In this document: piece by piece, positions 1 through 5,527 of the stretch
How positions within the stretch are numbered: the stretch's first letter is position 1
How the letters are laid out: every line of letters begins with the position of its first letter
Assembly: GCA_028824575.1 (NCBI GenBank)
Contig: JAPPDN010000029.1
Coordinates: 1-6,436, forward strand
DNA: 6,436 nt
Origin: Candidatus Poribacteria bacterium
GTDB taxonomy: Bacteria > Poribacteria > WGA-4E > WGA-3G
Reading direction: 5' to 3'
Made by a program: the position numbers and the translations under genes
Notes under the pieces: generated by a model
What the model was told of the DNA's origin: nothing
Database searches by the model: none
The model's input: the letters and a program-made list of their open reading frames with translations, nothing else

Positions 1-109
1 CAACGGCATTGATGCAAACCTGCTCCTTAACCTCGGTGACTTCAAGCAGATCGCGGAGATGTTTGGAATGATGGAACAAATAATGCCTCAAATGATGCAG
101 ATGCAATAG
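1..109 (+). CDS. 3' end of an unidentified gene, Met-rich C-terminus
   Basis: Codons from base 2 read open to TAG at 107-109 and give the last 35 residues of a protein whose start lies outside the window. The tail contains LNLGDFKQIAEMFGMMEQ and then a methionine- and glutamine-rich end (MPQMMQMQ). It looks like an amphipathic helix, not a membrane segment. I do not recognise the family, and Met-rich tails occur in unrelated proteins, so no function is proposed. That it is a real gene end is supported by the strong intrinsic terminator starting 12 bases after the stop codon. Nothing suggests it is cotranscribed with the genes downstream. Confidence 0.7.
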   Translation, partial: NGIDANLLLNLGDFKQIAEMFGMMEQIMPQMMQMQ

Positions 110-120
110 GCTCGTTTCTA

Positions 121-155
121 ACTCGCCCATAAGTCTCTTATGGGCGAGTTTTTTT
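121..155 (+). terminator. Rho-independent terminator
   Basis: A perfect 13-bp inverted repeat (ACTCGCCCATAAG at 121-133 and its complement at 137-149) with a 3-base loop is followed at once by a run of seven T (149-155). This is a textbook intrinsic terminator for the gene ending at 109. There is no matching A-run on its left side, so it probably works in the + direction only. Confidence 0.95.
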
Positions 156-212
156 GTGAACACCTGTTGGAAATTCAACCCTCGTCAACGGAAATCTTTA
201 ATTTAGCGTTAA

Positions 213-356
213 GGCAGACAACTCAGATGCCAAACGGAGCTTGAAACGTTGGAATTTGAGGCGGATATGGAGGAACTGGATTTGGATAGCAGCGAATATT
301 GGAACATTCCACAGTTCGGCTTTACTTTCTCTGTCGAACTCATCTATGAATTTTGA
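213..356 (+). pseudogene. Possible remnant of an outer-membrane beta-barrel C-terminus, or a tiny ORF
   Basis: An open stretch begins right after a TAA at 210-212 and ends at TGA 354-356. It is acidic (ELETLEFEADMEELDLD) and then ends in FGFTFSVELIYEF. In that end F, F, F, V, L, Y and F alternate with other residues and the chain stops on Phe, the pattern of the final strand (beta-signal) of Gram-negative outer-membrane barrel proteins. Codon choice here looks protein-like, but no long gene leads into it. A plausible upstream continuation (ADNSDAKR, 214-237) sits in another frame, as expected for a frameshifted relic. Alternatively ATG 267, with GAGG five bases before it, could start a 29-residue peptide. 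The signal may also be chance. The stretch lies between a terminator and the next promoter. Confidence 0.3.
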
Positions 357-382
357 TAGAGGCACGATATTGACTTAAATGT

Positions 383-411
383 TTGCAATTCGCCTTGAAA
401 AATGCTACGAT
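383..411 (+). promoter_or_regulatory. Sigma70-type promoter for the anchored protein gene
   Basis: TTGCAA at 383-388 (-35), a 17-base spacer and TACGAT at 406-411 (-10), the latter preceded by TGC as in an extended -10. Transcription would start near 418, leaving a short leader of about 27 bases before the ATG at 445. A competing pair, TTGAAA (395-400) and TATAAC (417-422) with a 16-base spacer, would start within the ribosome binding site region and is less likely. TTGACT at 370-375 has no -10 at suitable distance. Confidence 0.6.
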
Positions 412-432
412 AAGGATATAACACGAACAAAA

Positions 433-438
433 AAGGAG
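433..438 (+). promoter_or_regulatory. Ribosome binding site fixing the start at 445
   Basis: AAGGAG lies six bases before ATG 445. It decides the start against the longer in-frame reading from ATG 379, which has no ribosome binding site and would overlap the promoter. Confidence 0.85.
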
Positions 439-444
439 TCTCAG

Positions 445-1254
445 ATGAAAAAGCCAATATTTCTGATTCTCATCGGTATAGGCATTCTGATTCTTGTCAG
501 TGGGATAGTTTTTGTGGTCCCGTGGTTCGGTAGAATGATGGAGGAGATGGATGAAATATATGCGCAACAAGCGCAACACAGACGCGCATTAGAAGCATCC
601 GCTCGCGAACCGTTGACTGAAAACGAAAAAGTGCTGCTATCGCAACTGCTTGAAGCCGCCGCGGAAACAGACGCATCGCAAAGCCCAAACGATTTAGAAA
701 CTATCCTGTCAAGCGAACCGTATCTTACCTATTTAAACACACAAGAAGAACAGGATTATGCTGATTTCTTGGCTTATGTCGACGCGATGCCGACAGACAA
801 CATGAAAACCGTCGCGATTTCCAGAATCAAAGCAATGCTCGGAGAAGATAAAAGTGATGAAGAATTAAAAGTTTGGCTGAATTACTATTTTATAGTTCGT
901 GAGTGGGGGACTACAGTTGAAAATCCACTTGATAATATCAAGCAACTTCACGAACTCCAGCAGACACATCTAATAGAGCCGTTGATGGAGAACGGTTCAG
1001 AACTATCAGGCTTTTCCACTGCAATTGTGCAAATCAGCACGTCTCCTACATCCATAACTGAGGATAACAATGTGTTTCAAGAGGTTTGGCGTGAACGTTT
1101 AGAGGCACATGGGGAACAAGAAGGGTTGCTGGGGTGTGCTATTGCAGCCCCGAGTGAATTTGCGCTCATGCGTTCGTTTTTCGCCGATATGGCAGCATTC
1201 CAAAAATGGATTCTCGCACGTCCTGAACCTGAAGCCCGAAATATAGAAGAATAA
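445..1254 (+). CDS. Membrane-anchored protein of unknown function
   Basis: This encodes 269 residues. The start at 445 is chosen because AAGGAG stands six bases upstream and the protein then opens with MKK and a single hydrophobic helix (about residues 4-28, PIFLILIGIGILILVSG and on). The residues after the helix are acidic (MEEMDEIYAQQ), so by the positive-inside rule the protein is probably anchored in the inner membrane with its bulk in the periplasm. No lipobox Cys is present, so it is not a lipoprotein. The rest is largely charged and helix-prone, rich in Glu, Gln and Ala, with an aromatic stretch VWLNYYFIVREW near the middle. I see no catalytic motif, repeat or known domain, and I do not recognise the family. 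The gene stands alone, with its own promoter before it and terminator after it, so its neighbours give no clue to function. Confidence 0.85.
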   Translation: MKKPIFLILIGIGILILVSGIVFVVPWFGRMMEEMDEIYAQQAQHRRALEASAREPLTENEKVLLSQLLEAAAETDASQSPNDLETILSSEPYLTYLNTQEEQDYADFLAYVDAMPTDNMKTVAISRIKAMLGEDKSDEELKVWLNYYFIVREWGTTVENPLDNIKQLHELQQTHLIEPLMENGSELSGFSTAIVQISTSPTSITEDNNVFQEVWRERLEAHGEQEGLLGCAIAAPSEFALMRSFFADMAAFQKWILARPEPEARNIEE

Positions 1255-1265
1255 AATCTGTTACG

Positions 1266-1316
1266 AAACTGGCACCAGACGATTCTTGAAAACTCACCCG
1301 GTGCCAGTTTTTTTTT
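1266..1316 (+). terminator. Rho-independent terminator
   Basis: An 11-bp perfect inverted repeat (AAACTGGCACC at 1266-1276, GGTGCCAGTTT at 1300-1310) closes a 23-base loop and is followed by a nine-base T-run (1308-1316). It ends the transcript of the anchored protein gene 12 bases after its stop codon and insulates the exporter genes from it. The loop is longer than usual. Confidence 0.88.
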
Positions 1317-1385
1317 GCACCATAAATGTCAATTTAAGAAAAACGCATCGGAACACCTACGGGACTGAAGGTTTTCGCGAAGTAT

Positions 1386-1414
1386 CCGGTGCGGTTCCAA
1401 ACCGAACCCACCGG
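1386..1414. repeat. Imperfect palindrome, possible dispersed intergenic repeat
   Basis: CCGGTGCGGTT (1386-1396) faces AACCG...ACCGG (1400-1414). The arms can pair as CCGGTG/CACCGG-like and CGGTT/AACCG helices around a very short loop, with about four unpaired bases on the right arm. There is no T-run after it, so it is not a terminator. GC-rich palindromes of this kind in gaps between genes are typical of REP-like or MITE-like dispersed repeats. One copy alone cannot prove that. Confidence 0.4.
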
Positions 1415-1467
1415 GCCTGGGGAAATCAGGATTACCGATTTAAATACTTAAACTTCATGGCGGTCCA

Positions 1468-1473
1468 TATAAT
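1468..1473 (+). promoter_or_regulatory. Candidate -10 box for the exporter genes
   Basis: A perfect TATAAT lies 87 bases before the exporter start codon. The position 17 bases upstream (1445-1450, TACTTA) is a poor -35, so the promoter would be weak or need an activator. The surrounding AT-rich sequence makes a chance match possible. An alternative, TTGATT (1498-1503) with TTAAAT (1522-1527) at 18 bases, is also weak. Confidence 0.3.
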
Positions 1474-1480
1474 TTATTCT

Positions 1481-1511
1481 ATTTTTTTCAATTTTAATTG
1501 ATTTTTTTCAA
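1481..1511. repeat. Direct repeat of an 11-base T-tract motif, 20-base period
   Basis: ATTTTTTTCAA occurs at 1481-1491 and again at 1501-1511. The copies are exactly 20 bases apart, about two helical turns, and bracket a small inverted repeat (CAATT-TT-AATTG, 1489-1500). Phased T-tracts bend DNA. The block lies between the candidate -10 box and the first exporter gene, so it could be an operator or a bent leader region, but no regulator is identified. Confidence 0.4.
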
Positions 1512-1550
1512 AGCCTTCGGATTAAATGAATCCTGTATGCTACTTTTATT

Positions 1551-1554
1551 GGAG
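1551..1554 (+). promoter_or_regulatory. Ribosome binding site fixing the start at 1561
   Basis: GGAG lies six bases before ATG 1561. In-frame alternatives at TTG 1498 and ATG 1537 have no ribosome binding site, and starting at 1561 gives nearly the same length as the paralogous second exporter (613 versus 611 residues). Confidence 0.8.
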
Positions 1555-1560
1555 AAAAAA

Positions 1561-3402
1561 ATGGATACCAACACTATACATTCCCCCAACACAGCATCAG
1601 AATCGCGTCCATCCGCGATAAAGACGCTTCGTCGTTTTTTCTTTGTTGCTTGGCATGCGAGTCGATTCGGTGCAATTGCACAGGCACTTTTGACGCTCAC
1701 ACACGGGTGTATCCCTATAGGGATTCTTTGGGCAAGCAAGGAACTGGTGAATCTCATCGCTGCTTTTCTCGATGAGGAAGCGGATTTAAGTTTAGAAACC
1801 GCAGCACCGTGGGTGGCGGCACTCGTGCTTTTGGCAATGCTGAGGAATATAGCAGGCACCTGTGATGGCTACCTACGATGGAAGATGAACAACCTTATCG
1901 GACTCCACCAGCAGGGAGCCTTACTTGAGGCGACAACGTATATCGACTTTGCCGTTTTTGATCAACCGCAGACGTACGATTTGATACAACGGGCGCGGCA
2001 AGCACTCGGGCATCGGCTCACGAACCTGCTGCGCTTTCTAACAGAGGTCGGACAACTCTGCGTGATGCTGGTAGGATATGGGGTCATCCTATGGGTAGCG
2101 GATCCGCTGCTGGTACTCGTAGTGGTGTTACCCGCACTGCCCTCCGCTTGGATTAAAATTAGGGCAGCCGAAAGAAGATACAGCCACGATTACGCAGCGA
2201 CACCTGTACGGCGTATGATGGATTATATGCTGAGTTTATTGCTCGGCACTGCCTCTGGACAGGAGGTGCGGCTCTATGGTCTTTTCAATCTGCTTTTCGG
2301 ACGCTGGCGAACGAACCACGAAAAATGGAAGGAAGAATCGCTTGCAAAGATCTGGACGGAAGCGAGAGCCTCCATCGGTACAACTATTGCTGAAATGATC
2401 GCGTACGCAGTCGCGATTGGTATACTCGCTGCGCGTATTGTGGACGGCAATCTCACGCTTGGAGACTATGTGGTTCTTACTGGCATCGCTGCGTTCTTCC
2501 AAGGAGATCTGGAGGGATTGCTCAGACTCATACAAAACATACTTGAAGATGTCCCTTTGCTTCGTGATTTGCATCTCCTCTTAGAACGCGGAAAAACGGC
2601 GCGTACGCAGTCAGGAACCGAGACATTCCCGCAGCCCTTACAGCAAGGCGTAGAAGTCCAGAATCTACGCTTCCAATATCCGGGAGCGACTGACGATGTG
2701 TTACAAGACATAAACTTTCACGTGCGTCCTGGAGAGATCGTTAGCATCGTGGGTGTTAACGGTGCCGGAAAATCGACGCTTATCAAACTATTGCTCGGAT
2801 TATACAAACCCGATGATGGAGCAATCCGCTATGACAACAAAAATATCGCTGCAATTGCCCCGGAACAGATAGCACTTAACTGTGCCGCCGTTTTCCAAGA
2901 TTTTGCGAGATTTCGTAGACCTGTCCGTGAGGAATTGGTGCCGGGTCCCCCGGACCTCCATATTGACGACGAAGCACTCCGGCGCGTCGTCAGTGCGGTC
3001 GGTCTTGAGGAGCGTTTTCAGACGCTGCCGCGCGGCTTGGATACATTTTTAGATCCTTCACTCGGTGAAGAAGGTGAAGGTGCTGAGTTATCTGGTGGCG
3101 AATGGCAAAAAGTTGCACTCGCGCGGGCTTTAGTTAGAAATCCTCAAATCCTTGTCCTTGATGAGCCGACTGCCGCGTTAGATCCACAAGCCGAAGTCGA
3201 ACTCTATCAACGTTTTGTTGAACTCGCAGCGGGGCGGATGACGTTCCTGATTTCACACCGAATCGGATCGGCGCGTCTCGCAGATCGTATCTTGGTATTG
3301 GATTCGGGACGTATTGTTGAAGACGGGACACATGAGGCACTACTTGCCAGAGATGGACTCTACGCGAGATTTTTTCAAGCACAAGCACACTGGTACCAAT
3401 AG
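1561..3402 (+). CDS. ABC exporter half-transporter, permease fused to ATPase (first of pair)
   Basis: This is a 613-residue type I (type IV fold) ABC half-exporter of the inner membrane, which pumps a substrate outward using ATP. About six membrane helices are visible: near residues 36-57, 81-100, 162-180, 182-198, 275-294 and 300-320. The ATPase domain follows from about 365: A-loop Tyr373, Walker A GVNGAGKST 398-406 (Lys404), Q-loop Gln446, signature LSGGE 510-514, Walker B Asp534 with catalytic Glu535, and switch His566. All key residues are intact. The LSGGEWQ form and the tail DGLYARFFQAQAHWYQ recall peptide and lantibiotic-type exporters, but there is no C39 peptidase domain, so the substrate is unknown. 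The stretch after the Q-loop has REELVPG where most relatives have an ENIxxG motif. The next gene is a paralogue, and the two probably form a heterodimer. Confidence 0.93.
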   Translation: MDTNTIHSPNTASESRPSAIKTLRRFFFVAWHASRFGAIAQALLTLTHGCIPIGILWASKELVNLIAAFLDEEADLSLETAAPWVAALVLLAMLRNIAGTCDGYLRWKMNNLIGLHQQGALLEATTYIDFAVFDQPQTYDLIQRARQALGHRLTNLLRFLTEVGQLCVMLVGYGVILWVADPLLVLVVVLPALPSAWIKIRAAERRYSHDYAATPVRRMMDYMLSLLLGTASGQEVRLYGLFNLLFGRWRTNHEKWKEESLAKIWTEARASIGTTIAEMIAYAVAIGILAARIVDGNLTLGDYVVLTGIAAFFQGDLEGLLRLIQNILEDVPLLRDLHLLLERGKTARTQSGTETFPQPLQQGVEVQNLRFQYPGATDDVLQDINFHVRPGEIVSIVGVNGAGKSTLIKLLLGLYKPDDGAIRYDNKNIAAIAPEQIALNCAAVFQDFARFRRPVREELVPGPPDLHIDDEALRRVVSAVGLEERFQTLPRGLDTFLDPSLGEEGEGAELSGGEWQKVALARALVRNPQILVLDEPTAALDPQAEVELYQRFVELAAGRMTFLISHRIGSARLADRILVLDSGRIVEDGTHEALLARDGLYARFFQAQAHWYQ

Positions 3403-3432
3403 GAATTGCTCACAAGAATGGAATTGTCTGTC

Positions 3433-3459
3433 TTGACCGAACCGCAAAGAATACTTAAT
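3433..3459 (+). promoter_or_regulatory. Weak candidate internal promoter for the second exporter
   Basis: TTGACC (3433-3438) with CTTAAT (3454-3459) at a short 15-base spacing. The -35 is good but the -10 and spacing are poor. The -35 overlaps the first copy of the 14-base repeat. No terminator follows the first exporter gene, so readthrough alone could serve the second gene. Confidence 0.22.
3434..3447. repeat. 14-base direct repeat, copy 1
   Basis: TGACCGAACCGCAA, identical to a second copy 105 bases downstream. It lies 31 bases after the stop codon of the first exporter. Outside the core the similarity continues weakly (AGAATA here, GGAAAA in the other copy). In the frame of a short ATG-started reading (3418-3480) it spells LTEPQ, as does the second copy in a different open frame. 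Confidence 0.7.
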
Positions 3460-3538
3460 CAGAATAATTCCAAAAACTGAGTTCGGAACGAAGTGGAGAA
3501 CGGCTCTACGGAGGTCGATAGCAAATACCAATCCGACC

Positions 3539-3552
3539 TGACCGAACCGCAA
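3539..3552. repeat. 14-base direct repeat, copy 2
   Basis: A perfect second copy of TGACCGAACCGCAA. It runs into the AAGGAA ribosome binding site (3551-3556) of the second exporter, 14 bases before that gene's ATG. The repeat could be the target of a translational or transcriptional regulator, or a trace of local duplication. Both readings are inference. Confidence 0.7.
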
Positions 3553-3566
3553 GGAAAAATAGAAAG

Positions 3567-5402
3567 ATGCGAAACGTTAATGGAAAATGGAAGACCTGGG
3601 GATTGGCTGCGAAAGAAAGTATTATCGCGTACTGCCGTACTTTTGCGATTGTCTGGCGGAGTGGTGCGCTCTCGCTTTCAGGGATGATGTTTCTCACACT
3701 ATCCCTCGGCGTTCTGCCTGTAGGCGAGTTTTTCGTGACGGAACACTTGGTCAATGCAATCACCGCAGCTATAGGTGATACCGGCTGGTGGCGGCAAGTT
3801 GTCCCGTGGTTGCTCGGTCTGCTCGGTCTACAAATCTATAGTACGGTGGCAGACCAGGTACGAGAACCCTTACGCCTCAATGTCAGAGAAAACATCGAGA
3901 TTTGGATTAGTGAGGGGATCGTTCGGAAATCCAATACAATAGAACTGGTCGAATTCCAGACCCCAGAATTTCAAAACGCGCTGGCGCGAGCGCGCACCAT
4001 GTCCGGTGATGAACTTGAAGAAATTGTCTGGTGGATCGTTGACAGCATTCAACAATTAATCAGTGTCATCGCGCTGGGTATCGTGCTGTGGAGCCTCCAT
4101 CCGTTGTTAGCACTGCTGCCTATGGTGACCGGTATAGCGTCCTGGTGGAGTGGTTCACGCTTTGCTGTTGATGTTTACAGCCTTGATGTCCAACAGACAC
4201 CACAGCGGCGAGAGCGAGATGCGTTAGAAGGTATTCTGACGGATCGCGGTGCCGGTAAGGAAGTTCGGTTATACCAAGCACAGGATCTCTGGATAGAACG
4301 CTGGCGAAAGTTATGGAAAGAACTTATACAAGAACAACAGACAATTGAACGGCGTAAATTTTGGGCGCATCTTGCAATTGGTATTTCACGCGCCTTGTTG
4401 TACGCGTGTTCGCTTATACTTTTATTGCTGGCAGTGTTTCGTGGCGGCCTTACTGTCGGTAAGTATATCGCTGCAATCAACGCCATTGTCAGCTTAGATG
4501 GCATCTGGGACAGCGTTGCGGGTTATTTCCTATTGATTGCGGACGATATGCGCCGTTTGTCAGGAGATTTGTACGCGTTTTTGGATCACGACACTGAAAC
4601 AGTGAGTAAAGCCCCTTCAACACCTCAGAAAGCACCGAACCTGACAGCCTCACAAGAACCCTCACATCTACAAGTAGAAAATGTTTCGTTTTTCTATCCA
4701 AATGCGCAAGAACCCGTACTTCGCCAAGTCAACTTAACATTGAACAAAGGGGAGCGGGTGGCACTTGTTGGACCCAACGGTTCGGGGAAATCCACATTGG
4801 CGCGCCTGCTGCTTGGCCTCTACCGACCACAAACGGGTTTAATTCGCGTCGGAGATATACCTTTAAACGAAGAAGCGCGTCAGCAGTGGCTAACACATTG
4901 TAGTGCAGTGTTCCAAGATTTCACGTGCTATCATCTGACCGCCCGCGAGAATATTATCTTTGGCGATCTTGAACATCCGGAACGCATGGAAGTGGCATCG
5001 ACTGCCGGTGGTGCAGTTTCGGTTATTGACAGACTCAATGCGGGTTATGAAACTGTGTTAGGACCGACTTTTGGGGGGCGCGATCTATCCGGCGGCGAGT
5101 GGCAACGCATCGCAACAGCAAGGGGTTTTATGCGGGAAAGCCCATGGCTCGTCGTCCTTGACGAACCGACTGCGGCACTGGACCCTTTAGCCGAACAAGC
5201 GATCTATGAACGCTTTATTCAACGCAGTTCTGGACGGACATCCCTTATAATTTCGCATCGCTTGTCTTCAGTCCGCACCTGTGATCGTATCCTTGTCCTT
5301 GATAACGGCACAATTGTTGAAGATGGGGACCATGAAACCTTATTGGCAAATGATGGACTCTATGCACAGTTCTTCAGGGCACAAGCGCAGTGGTATGTTT
5401 GA
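3567..5402 (+). CDS. ABC exporter half-transporter, permease fused to ATPase (second of pair)
   Basis: This is a 611-residue half-exporter of the same family as its upstream neighbour. ATG 3567 is chosen because AAGGAA (3551-3556) stands ten bases before it, and the nearby ATGs at 3580 and 3587 are out of frame. Membrane helices are seen near residues 33-55, 77-95, 153-176, 178-195, 268-291 and 297-325. The ATPase domain starts at about 368: A-loop Tyr377, Walker A GPNGSGKST 402-410 (Lys408), Gln450, ENIIFG 461-466, signature LSGGE 507-511, Walker B Asp532 and Glu533, and His564. Paralogy with the first exporter shows in GKEVRLY (versus GQEVRLY), LSGGEWQR and the tail DGLYAQFFRAQAQWYV. A linker rich in Pro, Ser and Gln (about 343-366) joins the two domains. 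Role: ATP-driven export, probably as a heterodimer, with unknown substrate. Both partners keep the catalytic Glu, unlike many heterodimers with one dead site. Confidence 0.93.
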   Translation: MRNVNGKWKTWGLAAKESIIAYCRTFAIVWRSGALSLSGMMFLTLSLGVLPVGEFFVTEHLVNAITAAIGDTGWWRQVVPWLLGLLGLQIYSTVADQVREPLRLNVRENIEIWISEGIVRKSNTIELVEFQTPEFQNALARARTMSGDELEEIVWWIVDSIQQLISVIALGIVLWSLHPLLALLPMVTGIASWWSGSRFAVDVYSLDVQQTPQRRERDALEGILTDRGAGKEVRLYQAQDLWIERWRKLWKELIQEQQTIERRKFWAHLAIGISRALLYACSLILLLLAVFRGGLTVGKYIAAINAIVSLDGIWDSVAGYFLLIADDMRRLSGDLYAFLDHDTETVSKAPSTPQKAPNLTASQEPSHLQVENVSFFYPNAQEPVLRQVNLTLNKGERVALVGPNGSGKSTLARLLLGLYRPQTGLIRVGDIPLNEEARQQWLTHCSAVFQDFTCYHLTARENIIFGDLEHPERMEVASTAGGAVSVIDRLNAGYETVLGPTFGGRDLSGGEWQRIATARGFMRESPWLVVLDEPTAALDPLAEQAIYERFIQRSSGRTSLIISHRLSSVRTCDRILVLDNGTIVEDGDHETLLANDGLYAQFFRAQAQWYV

Positions 5403-5430
5403 GAACGTATCGTTTCAAATCAAACCATCG

Positions 5431-5459
5431 TTGAGAGTGTTACAGACAGATATCCTAAT
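5431..5459 (+). promoter_or_regulatory. Weak candidate promoter for the MacB-type permease
   Basis: TTGAGA (5431-5436), a 17-base spacer and CCTAAT (5454-5459). The -35 is one base from consensus and the -10 is two bases off. The 125-base gap after the second exporter holds no terminator-like hairpin, so the permease may instead be reached by readthrough from the exporter genes. I see nothing else notable in this gap. Confidence 0.25.
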
Positions 5460-5514
5460 ACCAAAACACCTTGATTGTATTTATCTACGTTTCAACCTCA
5501 ACACAAATTTGAAT

Positions 5515-5520
5515 GAGGAA
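5515..5520 (+). promoter_or_regulatory. Ribosome binding site selecting a GTG start
   Basis: GAGGAA stands seven bases before GTG 5528. The in-frame ATG at 5513 overlaps this site and has no Shine-Dalgarno sequence of its own, and a stop codon (TGA 5510-5512) directly precedes it. GTG 5528 is therefore the better start. Confidence 0.7.
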
Positions 5521-5527
5521 CAGGGAA

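Larger units (their letters stand above)
1317..1550. other. Non-coding gap upstream of the exporter pair
   Basis: I find no credible gene in this stretch on either strand. The only sizeable reading frame (1286-1501) begins inside the terminator, lacks a ribosome binding site and has an irregular composition. The left half (about 1350-1440) is GC-richer and contains an imperfect palindrome. The right half (about 1440-1510) is very AT-rich and carries a T-tract direct repeat and a TATAAT. It should contain the promoter of the exporter genes. Confidence 0.6.

Noticed and set aside
379..444. N-terminal extension of the anchored protein from ATG 379
   Set aside because: It overlaps the promoter, has no ribosome binding site and would put 22 extra residues before a natural MKK plus hydrophobic helix.
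1286..1501. 71-codon open frame on the + strand
   Set aside because: It starts inside the terminator hairpin, has no ribosome binding site, and runs through the palindrome and the AT-rich block. Its composition is not protein-like.
1498..1560. N-terminal extension of the first exporter from TTG 1498 or ATG 1537
   Set aside because: No ribosome binding site precedes these codons, while GGAG at 1551 fits ATG 1561 and the resulting length matches the paralogue.
1561..1680. C39 peptidase domain at the start of the first exporter (bacteriocin maturation)
   Set aside because: Only about 35 residues precede the first membrane helix, with no Cys or His catalytic motifs. A C39 domain needs about 130-150 residues.
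3418..3480. 20-codon frame in the gap between the exporters, as a leader peptide
   Set aside because: The nearest Shine-Dalgarno-like AGGA is 13 bases away and there is no attenuator hairpin after it. It is kept only as a possibility in the repeat finding.
3403..3480. Intrinsic terminator after the first exporter
   Set aside because: GGAATT (3420) and AATTCC (3466) could pair, but the arms are short, far apart and not followed by a T-run.
3493..3687. Open frame on the + strand overlapping the start of the second exporter
   Set aside because: It overlaps the strongly supported exporter gene in another frame and lacks a ribosome binding site.
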